Assembly (NCBI GenBank): GCA_016869675.1
Contig: VGDP01000011.1
Location: 18,127-82,126 of the forward strand
Direction of reading: 5' to 3'
DNA length: 64,000 nucleotides
From: Alphaproteobacteria bacterium
GTDB lineage: Bacteria; Pseudomonadota; Alphaproteobacteria; SP197
Shown here: piece after piece, positions 45,461 to 54,083 of the stretch
Position numbering within the stretch: the first letter of the stretch is position 1
Layout: every line of letters starts with the position of its first letter
The notes under the pieces: generated by a model
Databases searched by the model: none
What the model saw: the letters and a program-made list of their open reading frames with translations, nothing else
Told to the model about the DNA's origin: nothing
Translations under genes and position numbers: made by a program

Positions 45461-46509
45461 ATGGGTCGGGCTGGCGCGCACGACCTGCCGGCCCTGTCCG
45501 GGTTGCGCGCGGCCGCCGCGACGGCCGTCCTCGCCCTGCACATGGACCAGGCGTTCGCGAGCCTGGATCTCGGCTGGTTCGCCCGGCCCATCGAGTTGGG
45601 ATACCTGGGCGTCGATCTCTTCTTCCTGCTCAGCGGCTTCGTCCTGACCCATGTCTATGGGGCCGCTCTGGCATGCGTCCGTCCGCGCGCCTACGCCACG
45701 TTCCTGGCTATCGCATTGCCCGGCTCTATCCGGTTCACGTTGCCGTGCTCGCCCTCCTTGTCGTCATGGTCGGGGTGGCACGGGCTGGCGAAATACCGCT
45801 CAACAACCCTGAATCGTGGCGGCTTGTCGATCTCGCCTGGAATCTTCTTCTGGTCCACGCCTGGGGTTTCGCCGCCAACGCCACGTGGAACGTCCCGTCA
45901 TGGTCAATCAGCGCCGAATGGCTGGCTTACTTGACGTTTCCAGTGTGGGCGGCCCTAGCGTCCCGCTGCGGCGAGCGCGGCGCGGGCCTTCTGGCAATCG
46001 CGGCGTTGATCGGCCTGGGGCTCGTGTTCGACATGTTCGATTGGCGGCTGAAGACCGCGTGGGTTGGTGGGCCGGCCGTGACCAGGGTGCTGTGCGAGTT
46101 CGTCGCCGGCTGCCTGATCTATCGGGCTTGGCTTGGTCGACGGTCGGGCGTGTGGGGCGATGCACTCGTGGTCGTGGGGGTGATCGGTTGGTTGGCGCCG
46201 CCGTTGGGCAGTTACGACGCGGCACGGGTGGCTGCCCTGGCCCTTGTTCTCGTCGGCGCGGCCTCGGCGCAAGGCCCCATCGGGCGCCTGCTGGCCGCGC
46301 GGCCTACGGTCGCGCTCGGCGAGGCGAGTTACGTAGTCTATATGATCCACTTCCCGATCATGCTGGTCGTCGCGCGCCTGCATGGCGCTGTGGGCCTGCG
46401 CTCGCTGCCGTGGGCGGTCCAGGTCTCGCTCTATATCGCGGCCATTCTGGCCACCTGGGGCTTCGCGTTGGCGGTGAGCGACGGGTTCGAGCGGCCGGCC
46501 CGCCGGTGA
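45461..46509 (+). pseudogene. Acyltransferase 3 (OafA/YrhL) family, frameshifted
   Basis: Integral membrane O-acyltransferase. The first frame reads DLPALSGLRAAAATAVLALH with the catalytic-His-bearing first helix, GYLGVDLFFLLSGFVLTHVY and then fails near 45708. With one base added, the second frame gives RIARLYPVHVAVLALL and continues with NVPSWSISAEWLAYLTFPVW, ALGEASYVVYMIHFPIMLVV, to 46509, for about 350 codons in all. The break is a one-base loss outside a long homopolymer. These enzymes acylate surface sugars. Placed 7 bases after the gamma-carbonic anhydrase gene. Confidence 0.83.
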
Positions 46510-46573
46510 CTGCGTCGGCTGGTCGACCGTTGGGAGGGAGCTTCCAACGGTTGACCAGGTTGACCGCGCGAGC

Positions 46574-47611
46574 CTACTTCCAGCCCACGCGGTCGAAGAT
46601 CTGCTGCGCCAGCGGCTGGTGCGCGCCGATCTCGGCGATCGGCAGCGTGTCCTGCTCGAAGGAGCCGAGGGCGAGCAGGGCCTCGTTGGGCTCGACGTCC
46701 GGCGCCACAGGGTACTCGTTGTTGCCGTCGGCGAAGTAGCGCTGCGCCTCCTCGGAGACGAGGTATTCGAGGAACTTGATGGCGGCCTCGGGGTGCGGCG
46801 CATGCGCCAGGACGCCGGCGCCCGAGATGTTCACGTGGGTGCCGGTCGAGCCCTGGTTGGCGAAGATCACGCCCACCTTGGCGGCCACGTCGGTCTCCTC
46901 CGGCTTGTCCGACCGGATGAGCCGGACCAGGTAGTAGGTGTTGACCACAGCCACGTCGCACTCTCCGGCGGCCACGGCCTTGATCTGGTCGGTGTCGCCA
47001 CCCTCGGGCGGGCGGGCGAAGTTGTCGACGACGCCCTTGGCCCAGGCCTCGGCCGCCGCCTCGCCGTCATGGGCAATGAACGAGCCGAGCAGGGAGAGGT
47101 TGTAGACGTTGCTGCTGGAACGGATGCACACCTTGCCCTTCCAGGTCGGATCGGCGAGGTCGGCGTAGGTCGTCAGTGTCGAAGGGTCGACGCGGTCCTT
47201 GGCGTAGACGATTACCCGCGCGCGGGTCGAGAAACCGAACCAGCGGTCTTCGGGATGGCGCAGATGCTCGGGGATCCGTTCACGCAGGATCGGCGAGTCG
47301 ACACTCGCGAAGATGCCGGCTTGGTTGGCGCGCCACAAGCGGCCCACATCGACCGTTACGAACACGTCGGCCGGGCTGTTCTCACCTTCGTTGACAATGC
47401 GCTCTAGCAAGGAATCTTCCTTGTCTTCGATGCGGTTGATCGTGATTCCTGTAAGTTTGGTGAAACGTGAATACAGCGCCTCATCCGTTTGGTAATGGCG
47501 CGCCGAGTACACGTTCAACTCCTCGGCGTGCGCCATCGCGGTGACGCCGATCACGATGGCCGCGCCGGCTAGGCGCCAGAGCATGTTGTGCAGGAATGAT
47601 GGGGTCATCAT
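46574..47611 (-). CDS. Iron(III) ABC transporter substrate-binding protein
   Basis: 345 residues with a signal peptide (MLWRLAGAAIVIGVTAMAHA) and an FbpA/FutA-type periplasmic binding fold: ELNVYSARHYQTDEALYSRF, DVFVTVDVGRLWRANQAGIF, and the paired tyrosines of VVNTYYLVRLIRSDK that bind ferric iron in the family. No permease or ATPase gene lies next to it, so its transporter must be encoded elsewhere. ATG 47611 is preferred (47608 is possible). The upstream gap has a CAGTTG/CAACTG inverted repeat that could bind an iron regulator. Confidence 0.9.
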   Translation of the reverse strand: MMTPSFLHNMLWRLAGAAIVIGVTAMAHAEELNVYSARHYQTDEALYSRFTKLTGITINRIEDKEDSLLERIVNEGENSPADVFVTVDVGRLWRANQAGIFASVDSPILRERIPEHLRHPEDRWFGFSTRARVIVYAKDRVDPSTLTTYADLADPTWKGKVCIRSSSNVYNLSLLGSFIAHDGEAAAEAWAKGVVDNFARPPEGGDTDQIKAVAAGECDVAVVNTYYLVRLIRSDKPEETDVAAKVGVIFANQGSTGTHVNISGAGVLAHAPHPEAAIKFLEYLVSEEAQRYFADGNNEYPVAPDVEPNEALLALGSFEQDTLPIAEIGAHQPLAQQIFDRVGWK

Positions 47612-47659
47612 ATCGCCCTGTCCATTTGCGAATGTGTTGCATATTGCTCTCAATAGCGT

Positions 47660-47682
47660 CAGTTGCAACTCATTGTCAACTG
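47660..47682. promoter_or_regulatory. Inverted repeat upstream of the iron-binding protein gene
   Basis: CAGTTG (47660-47665) and CAACTG (47677-47682) are 11 bases apart, in a local AT-rich region that also contains the palindrome AGTTGCAACT. Position about 50-70 bp ahead of the start codon suits an operator, perhaps for a Fur/Mur or Irr/RirA-type regulator. Which one cannot be told. Confidence 0.35.
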
Positions 47683-47761
47683 TGGGGTGGCACGATGGGA
47701 CGCCGACCGAGATTGCTCCGCTTTATCCTGGGTCAAGCAGACCAAGGCATCGTCGAACGCG

Positions 47762-48740
47762 TCAGAACTCGTCGGCGATCAGCCGAGCCAGGGAATCTCT
47801 CGGCCGCATGACCGATATCGCGCCGTCGGTGCCGATCATCAGGACGCCGGGCCCGGTCGCCATGGGCAGCAGCCGGTGGGACGGCAGGCGAACTAGGTTC
47901 TGGCGCAGAACGGGTTCGAACGCCGTCATGGCGGGCGAGGCGGCGAGAAGGCGGGCGACCAGCCCTTCGCCGTCCACGTCGTGGAAAGCATCGCCGCTGT
48001 CGCACAGGGGGCCGGCCAGGCGGAACCGGGCGGCGTCGCGCGCCTCAGCGCGGTTCGCGGTCCGGGCATGGAAGTACCACTTGTCGCTGAACGACTCGAC
48101 GATCACGTTGTAGCCGGCGTCCAGCACCAACCACGGTTCGCCGGCGCGGGTCTTCATGCCCTGGACGTGGCTTAGCAGCGCGGTGGCATCGCCGACCACA
48201 GCCCGACCGGGTTCCATCACCCAGCTCCAGGTCGGGCCGTGCACGCACGACATCGCGCACCGCCGCCGCGATGGCGTCGGTCCCCAGGCCAGGGCGCAGG
48301 GCCGCGGCGTCGGCGCGATTCGCCTTCACGTGGTCCAACGGGAAGCCGCCGCCGAGGTTGATATGGTCGAGGCGTCGGTTGAGCCGGCCCTCGGCCTTGG
48401 CGACCTCGGCCAGGGCGAAATAGGCCGCTTCGGTGTAGACGGCCGCGCTGGCGATCTGGGAACCCACGTGGACATGAAGGCCACGCAGGCGCACGCGGTT
48501 GTCCTGGCCGCCGAGCAGGTCCGGCGCCGTCGTCAACTCCGAGGCGGCAAGGCCGAACTTGCCCGTCGCGGTACCGGTATCGTTGCCGGGCAAGGTCGCG
48601 CCCGAAAGCCCCGGCGCCAGGCGCAGCGCCACGTTGGCCGTGCGGCCCTCGCTCACGGCGAGGTCGACGATGCGCTGCAGCTCGAACAGCGAGTCGACGT
48701 TGATCGCCTTGATCGCCGGCGACGACGCCACCCGCGACGA
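47762..48740 (-). pseudogene. Type III PLP decarboxylase (diaminopimelate/ornithine family), truncated and frameshifted
   Basis: C-terminal two thirds of an alanine-racemase-fold decarboxylase. One frame reads IKAINVDSLFELQRIVDLAV, LRGLHVHVGSQIASAAVYTE and LDHINLGGGFPLDH up to RARPDLEL; then a one-base G insertion near 48225 moves the continuation (VMEPGRAVVGDATALLSHVQ, LDAGYNVIVESFSDKWYFHA, GPLCDSGDAFHDVDGEG) to another frame. The N-terminus with the PLP lysine (about 120 residues) is missing. CDSGD holds the substrate-side Cys/Asp of the family. The 5' end abuts the 5'-truncated TPR gene on the opposite strand. Confidence 0.86.
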
Positions 48741-48750
48741 CCCACGAGAT

Positions 48751-49788
48751 CGCGCGCGCAATTCCTCGTTCGTCTTTCGCGGTTCGGACGCGCACTACGA
48801 GGCGATCGCCGCCCAGCTTGGCGTGCGCTATCTGCTGATCGGCACCGTTCAACCGGGCGATCGAGTCGTCATCAATGTCCGCCTGTTCGACACATCCAAG
48901 GGCGAGAACGCCTGGAACGGCCAGTTCGAGGCCGGCTTCCCGGACATCTTCGGCGTGTTGGGTGCGATCGTCCGCGGCGTCGCCATGACCATGCTCGACG
49001 AACCCGAGGAGGCCCTGATCGAACGCGCCGGCCGCGTACGGGCGAGCACGCCCGAGGCGTACGAGGCCCTGCTCAAGGGGCGCGAGTTCCACGGCCGTCT
49101 CACGCCCCAGGGGGATGCCTTGGCCCGCATCGAGTTCGCCCGCGCGCTCGAGTTGAATCCGCGCTGCGCCGAGGCCTTCGCGTGGCTCGCCGTGCTGCAC
49201 ACCCATGAATACCGCCAGGAGCGGCGCGATGACGTAGCCGAGCGCGGCTCGAAGTGCGCCCGCTCGGCGCTGGCGCTCGATGACGACATCGGCTTGGCGC
49301 ACCAGGTGCTGGGCTATCTACAGCTCTTCCGCAAGCGCTTCCTCCAGGCGCAGTTCCACATGTCCAAGGGCATCGGCCTGGATCCCAACGATTTGGTCGC
49401 CGCGGCGCGCATGGGGCTGCTCTACTGCTACCTCGGCAAGGCGAACGAGGCGCTCGAGCTGTTCCAGCGTTCGGCGCGCCTCAACCCGTGCCATCCCGGC
49501 CGCTATCTGGGCGTACGCGGCATGGCGCTGTTCGTCGGCCGGCGTTAAGAGGAAGCGCTTGAGACGTTCGAGCGCATGGCATCGCCCTACTACTGGGACC
49601 GGGCTTACATGGCCGGCACCTACACCATGATCGGGCGGGTCGACGAGGCGCAGCACAAGCTATATGAGGTGCTGCAGATCATGCCGTCGTACGCCATCAA
49701 CCGGCTGGCCCACGCCGAGCCGTTCCAATCGCCGGACGACATGCACCATTTCCTCGAAGCACTGCGGCGCGCCGGCCTGCCGGGCTGA
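48751..49788 (+). pseudogene. Adenylate cyclase-type TPR protein, 5'-truncated with an in-frame TAA
   Basis: Starts abruptly at RARNSSFVFRGSDAHYEAIA followed by LGVRYLLIGTVQPGDRVVIN, the linker region that in this family (CHD adenylate/guanylate cyclase plus TPR) follows the catalytic domain. TPR repeats follow (ARALELNPRCAEAFAWLAVL, LGYLQLFRKRFLQAQFHMSK, LFQRSARLNPCHPGRYLGVR). A TAA at 49546-49548 interrupts VGRR-stop-EEALETFERMAS; the same frame runs to 49788. The N-terminal catalytic domain is gone. This is a double lesion, so the gene is dead. Confidence 0.84.
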
Positions 49789-49834
49789 CGCCAGCCTCGC
49801 CGGACCCCCACCGCGTCGCGGGTGTACTCGGCGA

Positions 49835-49859
49835 CCTGACCGTATACAGTGGGGTCAGG
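49835..49859 (+). promoter_or_regulatory. Inverted repeat abutting the ribosome-binding site of the aminotransferase operon
   Basis: CCTGACC (49835-49841) and GGTCAGG (49853-49859) with an 11-base loop containing GTATAC. The 3' arm runs into GGAGGA, the site for ATG 49874. It may be an operator or a hairpin that hides the ribosome-binding site. Confidence 0.4.
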
Positions 49860-49873
49860 GAGGACCGCCCGTG

Positions 49874-51181
49874 ATGCGCTTCGATAAGTCGGCCGCCATG
49901 CTCGCCGAGGCCCGGTCCGTCGTCGCCGGCGGCGTCAATAGCAACGTCCGCCAGGCCGACATCGCCGGGCCGCTGTTCGTCGAGCGCGGCGAGGGGCCCT
50001 ACGTCCACGACGTCGACGGCAACACCCTGATCGACTATGTCATGGGCAACGGCGCCTCGATCCTCGGCCACGCGCCCGCCGGCGTGATCGGCGCCGTGGC
50101 TGCGAACCTGAACCGGGGGCAGACCTTCGCCGCCCAGCATCCGGACGAGGTCGCCCTGTGCCGGCGCCTGACCCAGGCGATCCCGTGCGCCGAACGTGTC
50201 CGGCTCGCCGTCTCGGGGTCCGAGGCGGTCCATGCCGCGCTGCGCCTGGCCCGCGCGTTCACTGGCCGGACCAAGATCGTCAAGTTCGAGGGGCATTATC
50301 ACGGCTGGCTCGACAACATCATGGTCAGTACCCGCCCGCCGCTGAATGCGGCCGGCCCGCGCGAATCCCCCGTCGCCGTGCCCATGAGCCGAGGGCAGCC
50401 GGCCAGTGTCCTTGAGGACCTGGTGATCCTTCCGTGGAACGATGTGGCCGCGCTCAAGCGCGCCTTTGCCGAGCACGGTCCGGCGATCGCCGGCGTCATC
50501 ACCGAGCCGGTGCTGTGCAACTGCGGCGTGATCGAACCGCAGCCGGGCTATCTGGAGCGCATGCGCGACGTGTGCCACGCCGCCGGCGCGCTGCTCATCT
50601 TCGACGAGGTCATCAGCGGTTTCCGTCTGGGCGTCGCCGGTGCCCAGGGTCGGTTGGGGGTGACGCCGGACATCGCGTCGTTCGCCAAGGGCATCGCGGC
50701 GGGTTTCCCGCTGGCCTTCGTCGCGGGGCGCGCGGACGTCATGGACCTGCTGCTGCCCGAGGGCCACACCCTGCATTCGGGCACCTACAACGCGTGCCTG
50801 CCGGCGGTGGTGGCCGCGCAGGCGGCACTCGATGAACTCCTCGCCGACGACCAGGCCGTGCCCAAGCGCCTCCTGGCCATGGGCCAGCGGCTGATGGCGG
50901 GCCTGCGCGAAGGCGCCCGGAAGCACCGGCTGCCCCTGCTGGTGCAAGGCCCGGGGCCGGTGTTCTGCACGCTGTTCACCGACCGGCCGGCGGTCACCGA
51001 TTTCCGCTCCGTCGCCGCGGCCGACACCGCGCGGTTGGCCGACTTCGTCGGCGCCCTGGCGCGGTGCGGCGTGCGCACGACGGCGCGCGGCGTGTGGTTT
51101 CTCTCAGCGGCGCACGACGAGGCGGTCATCGACGCCACGGTGCGCGCCGCCAACGCCGCCATGGCCGACCTCACGGCCTGA
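49874..51181 (+). CDS. Class III aminotransferase, glutamate-1-semialdehyde aminomutase-like
   Basis: 435-residue PLP enzyme of the class III (omega) aminotransferase fold. The N-terminus GPYVHDVDGNTLIDYVMGNG, VSGSEAVHAALRLARAFTGR, KFEGHYHGWLDN, LIFDEVISGFRLGVAGAQGR and PLP lysine Lys272 in SFAKGIAAGFPLA are all present. The closest known group is HemL-like proteins, but its place in an operon with two short-chain dehydrogenases and a DUF1989 gene suggests a catabolic or specialised amino-group transfer rather than heme synthesis. A true HemL should be sought elsewhere in the genome. Confidence 0.88.
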   Translation: MRFDKSAAMLAEARSVVAGGVNSNVRQADIAGPLFVERGEGPYVHDVDGNTLIDYVMGNGASILGHAPAGVIGAVAANLNRGQTFAAQHPDEVALCRRLTQAIPCAERVRLAVSGSEAVHAALRLARAFTGRTKIVKFEGHYHGWLDNIMVSTRPPLNAAGPRESPVAVPMSRGQPASVLEDLVILPWNDVAALKRAFAEHGPAIAGVITEPVLCNCGVIEPQPGYLERMRDVCHAAGALLIFDEVISGFRLGVAGAQGRLGVTPDIASFAKGIAAGFPLAFVAGRADVMDLLLPEGHTLHSGTYNACLPAVVAAQAALDELLADDQAVPKRLLAMGQRLMAGLREGARKHRLPLLVQGPGPVFCTLFTDRPAVTDFRSVAAADTARLADFVGALARCGVRTTARGVWFLSAAHDEAVIDATVRAANAAMADLTA

Positions 51182-51193
51182 GAGGGCGGCGCC

Positions 51194-51973
51194 ATGGACC
51201 TCGGCATTCGCGGCCGCAAGGCGATCGTCTGCGCATCGAGCAAGGGCCTGGGGCGGGCGTGCGCATTCGCGCTCGCGCGCGAGGGCGTCGCGCTCACGCT
51301 GAATGCGCGCGGCGCCGCGGCGCTCGAGGCGACGGCGGCCGAAATTCGGACCGCCACGGGGGTTCCGATCACGGCGGTCGCGGCGGACGTCACGACACCG
51401 GCGGGCCGGGCGGCGCTGCTGACGGCGTGCCCGGACCCGGACATCCTGGTCAACAACGCGGGCGGGCCGCCGCGCGGCGACGGCCGCGCGTTCGGGCGCG
51501 ACGAATGGGTGGCCGCGCTCGACGCCAACATGCTGACGCCCATCGAGCTGATCAAGGCGACGATCGACGGCATGATCGAGCGGCACTGGGGTCGCGTGAT
51601 CAACATCACCTCGATTACGGTCAAGATGCCGATCACGGAGCTCGCGCTGTCCAACGGCGTGCGCACGGGATTGACAGGTTTCATCGCGGGCCTGGCCCGC
51701 CAGGTGGTGCGCCATGGCGTGACCATCAACAACCTGCTGCCCGGCTCGTTCGAGACCGACCGTCTGCGCGAAGGCATGCGCGGCGCGGCAACCCGCGCCG
51801 GCCGCAGCTTCGAGGACCAGCGCGCCACCGCCATGGCGGACCAGGTGTCGGGCCGCTTCGGCGACCCCGACGAACTGGGCGCCGCGTGCGCCTTTCTGTG
51901 CAGCGCGCACGCGGGCTTCATCGCCGGCCAGAACCTGCTGATCGACGGCGGCCATTTTCCGGGAACCTTGTAG
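51194..51973 (+). CDS. Short-chain dehydrogenase/reductase (first of the pair)
   Basis: 259-residue SDR. KAIVCASSKGLGRACAFALA is the coenzyme loop (SSKGLG in place of TGxxxGIG), ILVNNAGGPPRGDGRAFGRD the NAG motif, INITSITVKMPITELALSNG the catalytic Ser region with a Tyr-less stretch: the usual YxxxK reads LSNGVRT, so the Tyr is replaced here, as in the SDR subgroup with SNGxRxGL. The C-terminus FLCSAHAGFIAGQNLLIDGG is typical. It is 12 bases after the aminotransferase gene. Redox substrate unknown. Confidence 0.87.
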   Translation: MDLGIRGRKAIVCASSKGLGRACAFALAREGVALTLNARGAAALEATAAEIRTATGVPITAVAADVTTPAGRAALLTACPDPDILVNNAGGPPRGDGRAFGRDEWVAALDANMLTPIELIKATIDGMIERHWGRVINITSITVKMPITELALSNGVRTGLTGFIAGLARQVVRHGVTINNLLPGSFETDRLREGMRGAATRAGRSFEDQRATAMADQVSGRFGDPDELGAACAFLCSAHAGFIAGQNLLIDGGHFPGTL

Positions 51974-51987
51974 GCGAGGGGATCATC

Positions 51988-52830
51988 ATGACGGACACGG
52001 CGTTGGCGGGCCGCAAGGCGTGGGTGACGGGCGGGGCGACCGGCATGGGCCGCGAGGTGGCGCTGGCGCTCGCCGGGCTAGGTGCCGACGTGGCGGTCAG
52101 CTCGTTGCCCGTGAGCGAGAAAGGGACCCTGCGCCCCGAACAGAACGCGTACACCTTGACCGACGCCGAGCTCGAGAAGACCCGTGCCGAGATCGCCGCC
52201 AAGGGCGTCAACGCCCTGGCCCTCGGTTTCAACATCACCAAGGATGACTCGGTGCAGCAGACTTTCGACGCCATCGAGAAGGCGTTCAGCCGGGTCGATA
52301 TCCTGGTCAATGCCGCCGGTCACTCGGCGCGCGCGTTCATGGCCAACCATCCGGACGCCATCTGGCACGCCATCATCGACGTGTGCCTGACCGGCCATTA
52401 CCGCACGATCAAGCGCGCGCTGCCGGGCATGATCGAGCGCAAGTGGGGGCGTATCGTCAACTTCGCCTCGACCGCCGCGAACGTCGGCGCACCGGCCCAT
52501 GCGGCCTACTGCGCGGCCAAGTCGGGCGTGCTGGGCCTGACCCGCTGCGTGGCGCTGGAAGGCGCACCGCACGGCGTTTCGTGCAACGCCATCAACCCCG
52601 GCTTCGTGGACACGCCGCAAAGTCGCATCGCCCAGCGCCAGCAGAAGGCGATCGACAATCTCTCGGACATGCCGGACGACGAGTACCGCGAGGTGATCCG
52701 CAAGCAAATCCCGCAGCAGCGCTGGATCCCGGCGCGCGAGGTCGGCGCGTTGGTCGCGTTCCTGTGCCGCGACGAGGCGTTCGCCATCACCGGCGAGGAC
52801 ATCACCATCGCCGGCGGGTCGCTCTGGTAG
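51988..52830 (+). CDS. Short-chain dehydrogenase/reductase (second of the pair)
   Basis: 280-residue classical SDR with KAWVTGGATGMGREVALALA, DILVNAAGHSARAFM, IVNFASTAANVGAPAHAAYC (catalytic Ser) and the active YxxxK in AYCAAKSG. The C-terminal FLCRDEAFAITGEDITIAGG fits. It has an added 30-residue stretch (SEKGTLRPEQNAYTLTDAEL) after the first beta-alpha unit. ATG 51988 is close behind the first SDR; the next gene starts 4 bases after its stop, so five genes form one unit. Confidence 0.9.
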   Translation: MTDTALAGRKAWVTGGATGMGREVALALAGLGADVAVSSLPVSEKGTLRPEQNAYTLTDAELEKTRAEIAAKGVNALALGFNITKDDSVQQTFDAIEKAFSRVDILVNAAGHSARAFMANHPDAIWHAIIDVCLTGHYRTIKRALPGMIERKWGRIVNFASTAANVGAPAHAAYCAAKSGVLGLTRCVALEGAPHGVSCNAINPGFVDTPQSRIAQRQQKAIDNLSDMPDDEYREVIRKQIPQQRWIPAREVGALVAFLCRDEAFAITGEDITIAGGSLW

Positions 52831-52833
52831 GTC

Positions 52834-53433
52834 GTGTACTACGTCGAGTTCATCGAGCGCGACCGGTTCATGCCGGTCGAGATCTTCCGCACCCTCGCGG
52901 ATCAGGCGTCGTCCTGGGTCGATCCCGCCGCCGATCGGATGGTGCTCCAGCTCGGTCGCACCATGCGGCTCGGCCCGCGCCCCGCTTATCTGGCCTTGTG
53001 GCGCATCGCGGGGCTGGAACGGCTCGATGCCTGGGAAGCCTACTTCTCGACGGACGCCTACCGCACAGGTAACCCGCGCAGCCACGCCATGCACCGGGCC
53101 ATCGAGATCGCGCGCGCCGGCCTCTACGATGCGCCCATCGACAGCGGCACGAGTCGCGAAGGCCTGCACGTCGTCGAGTTCCTCGAAGGCTCGGCCCCGA
53201 CCGACGCGGTCGCCGCGTGGTACGGGGATCGCGCGCGGGCGTGGCCCGGGGGCCGCCTCGGCTACGTCCTGACGCGCGTCGGCTTGCTGGGGCCCGATCC
53301 CGCCCATCTCGCGGTCTGGACCTTCGCCGACTACGCGGCCGCCGAGGCGTTCGTGCGCGCCGATCCGGGCGCCGGACCCTTGCGCGTAGTCGGTGCCGGC
53401 GTCTACCGCTGGCTCGGCGACGAGGTGTTGTGA
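52834..53433 (+). CDS. Uncharacterised protein with two internal repeats (dimeric alpha-beta barrel-like)
   Basis: 199 residues that I cannot assign to a named family. The two halves are similar: YYVEFIERDRFMPVEIFRTL with RTMRLGPRPAYLALWRIAG in the first and LHVVEFLEGSAPTDAVAAWY with TRVGLLGPDPAHLAVWTFAD in the second, about 95 residues each. This looks like a duplicated ferredoxin-like module as in NIPSNAP/EthD-type proteins, whose two halves would form a pseudo-dimer. There is no signal peptide. GTG start, 4 bases from the SDR stop, and 22 bases before the DUF1989 gene. Confidence 0.75.
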   Translation: MYYVEFIERDRFMPVEIFRTLADQASSWVDPAADRMVLQLGRTMRLGPRPAYLALWRIAGLERLDAWEAYFSTDAYRTGNPRSHAMHRAIEIARAGLYDAPIDSGTSREGLHVVEFLEGSAPTDAVAAWYGDRARAWPGGRLGYVLTRVGLLGPDPAHLAVWTFADYAAAEAFVRADPGAGPLRVVGAGVYRWLGDEVL

Positions 53434-53455
53434 GGCGAACGACGGAGGTCCCGCC

Positions 53456-54067
53456 ATGGCGCGCGCCGCCAACGATGTGGTGATCCCGGGCTACGGCCAC
53501 GGCTTCGTCACGGCCCGCAAGGGCGATCGGGTCCGCCTGACCGACCTGGAGGGCAACCAGGTCGGTGATCTGTGGGCGATCAGCGTCGACGACCACGACG
53601 AATACCTGTCGACCGCGACAACACGCATGCTGTCCGGCCGCGTGTTCCCGCGCCTGGGCGAGCCCTTCTACACCACGCGAGACCGCCCGATCCTGACATT
53701 CCTCGCGGACACCTCGCCCGGCTACCACGACATGATGTTCGCTTCGTGCTGCGACGCGCTCTACCGCCGGCGCGGCAAGGCCAACCACCCGAACTGCCGC
53801 GACAACTACTTCGCCGCCATCGAGGGGGCGGGCGTGCGCCACGCCAACATCCCCGACCCGGTCAACATCTTCCAGAACACGCCGGCGCGGCCCGACGGCA
53901 GTTTCATCTACGGCGTCACCATGTCGGCGCCGGGCGACCACGTCACGTTCCGGGCCGAGATGCCGTGCTTCGTCGTCGTCACGGCGTGCTCCTCGGAACG
54001 CATCAACGCCGGCGCCTCGACACCCATGCGGCTCCAGGTTCTCCGCGCCGCCACGCGCCGCCGCTGA
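53456..54067 (+). CDS. DUF1989 / urea carboxylase-associated family protein
   Basis: 203 residues matching DUF1989: VIPGYGHGFVTARKGDRVRL, then DLEGNQVGDLWAISVDDHDE, TRMLSGRVFPRLGEPFYTTR, the Cys-rich SCCDALYRRRGK and HPNCRDNYFAAIEG, and a closing cupin-like GDHVTFRAEMPCFVVVTAC. Proteins of this family lie beside urea carboxylase or amine-related catabolic genes and some are linked with guanidine or carboxyguanidine breakdown; the cysteines suggest metal binding. Start ATG 53456 has CGGAGGT upstream. Last gene of the operon. Confidence 0.87.
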   Translation: MARAANDVVIPGYGHGFVTARKGDRVRLTDLEGNQVGDLWAISVDDHDEYLSTATTRMLSGRVFPRLGEPFYTTRDRPILTFLADTSPGYHDMMFASCCDALYRRRGKANHPNCRDNYFAAIEGAGVRHANIPDPVNIFQNTPARPDGSFIYGVTMSAPGDHVTFRAEMPCFVVVTACSSERINAGASTPMRLQVLRAATRRR

Positions 54068-54083
54068 TGCCGCGACTCCGTCC

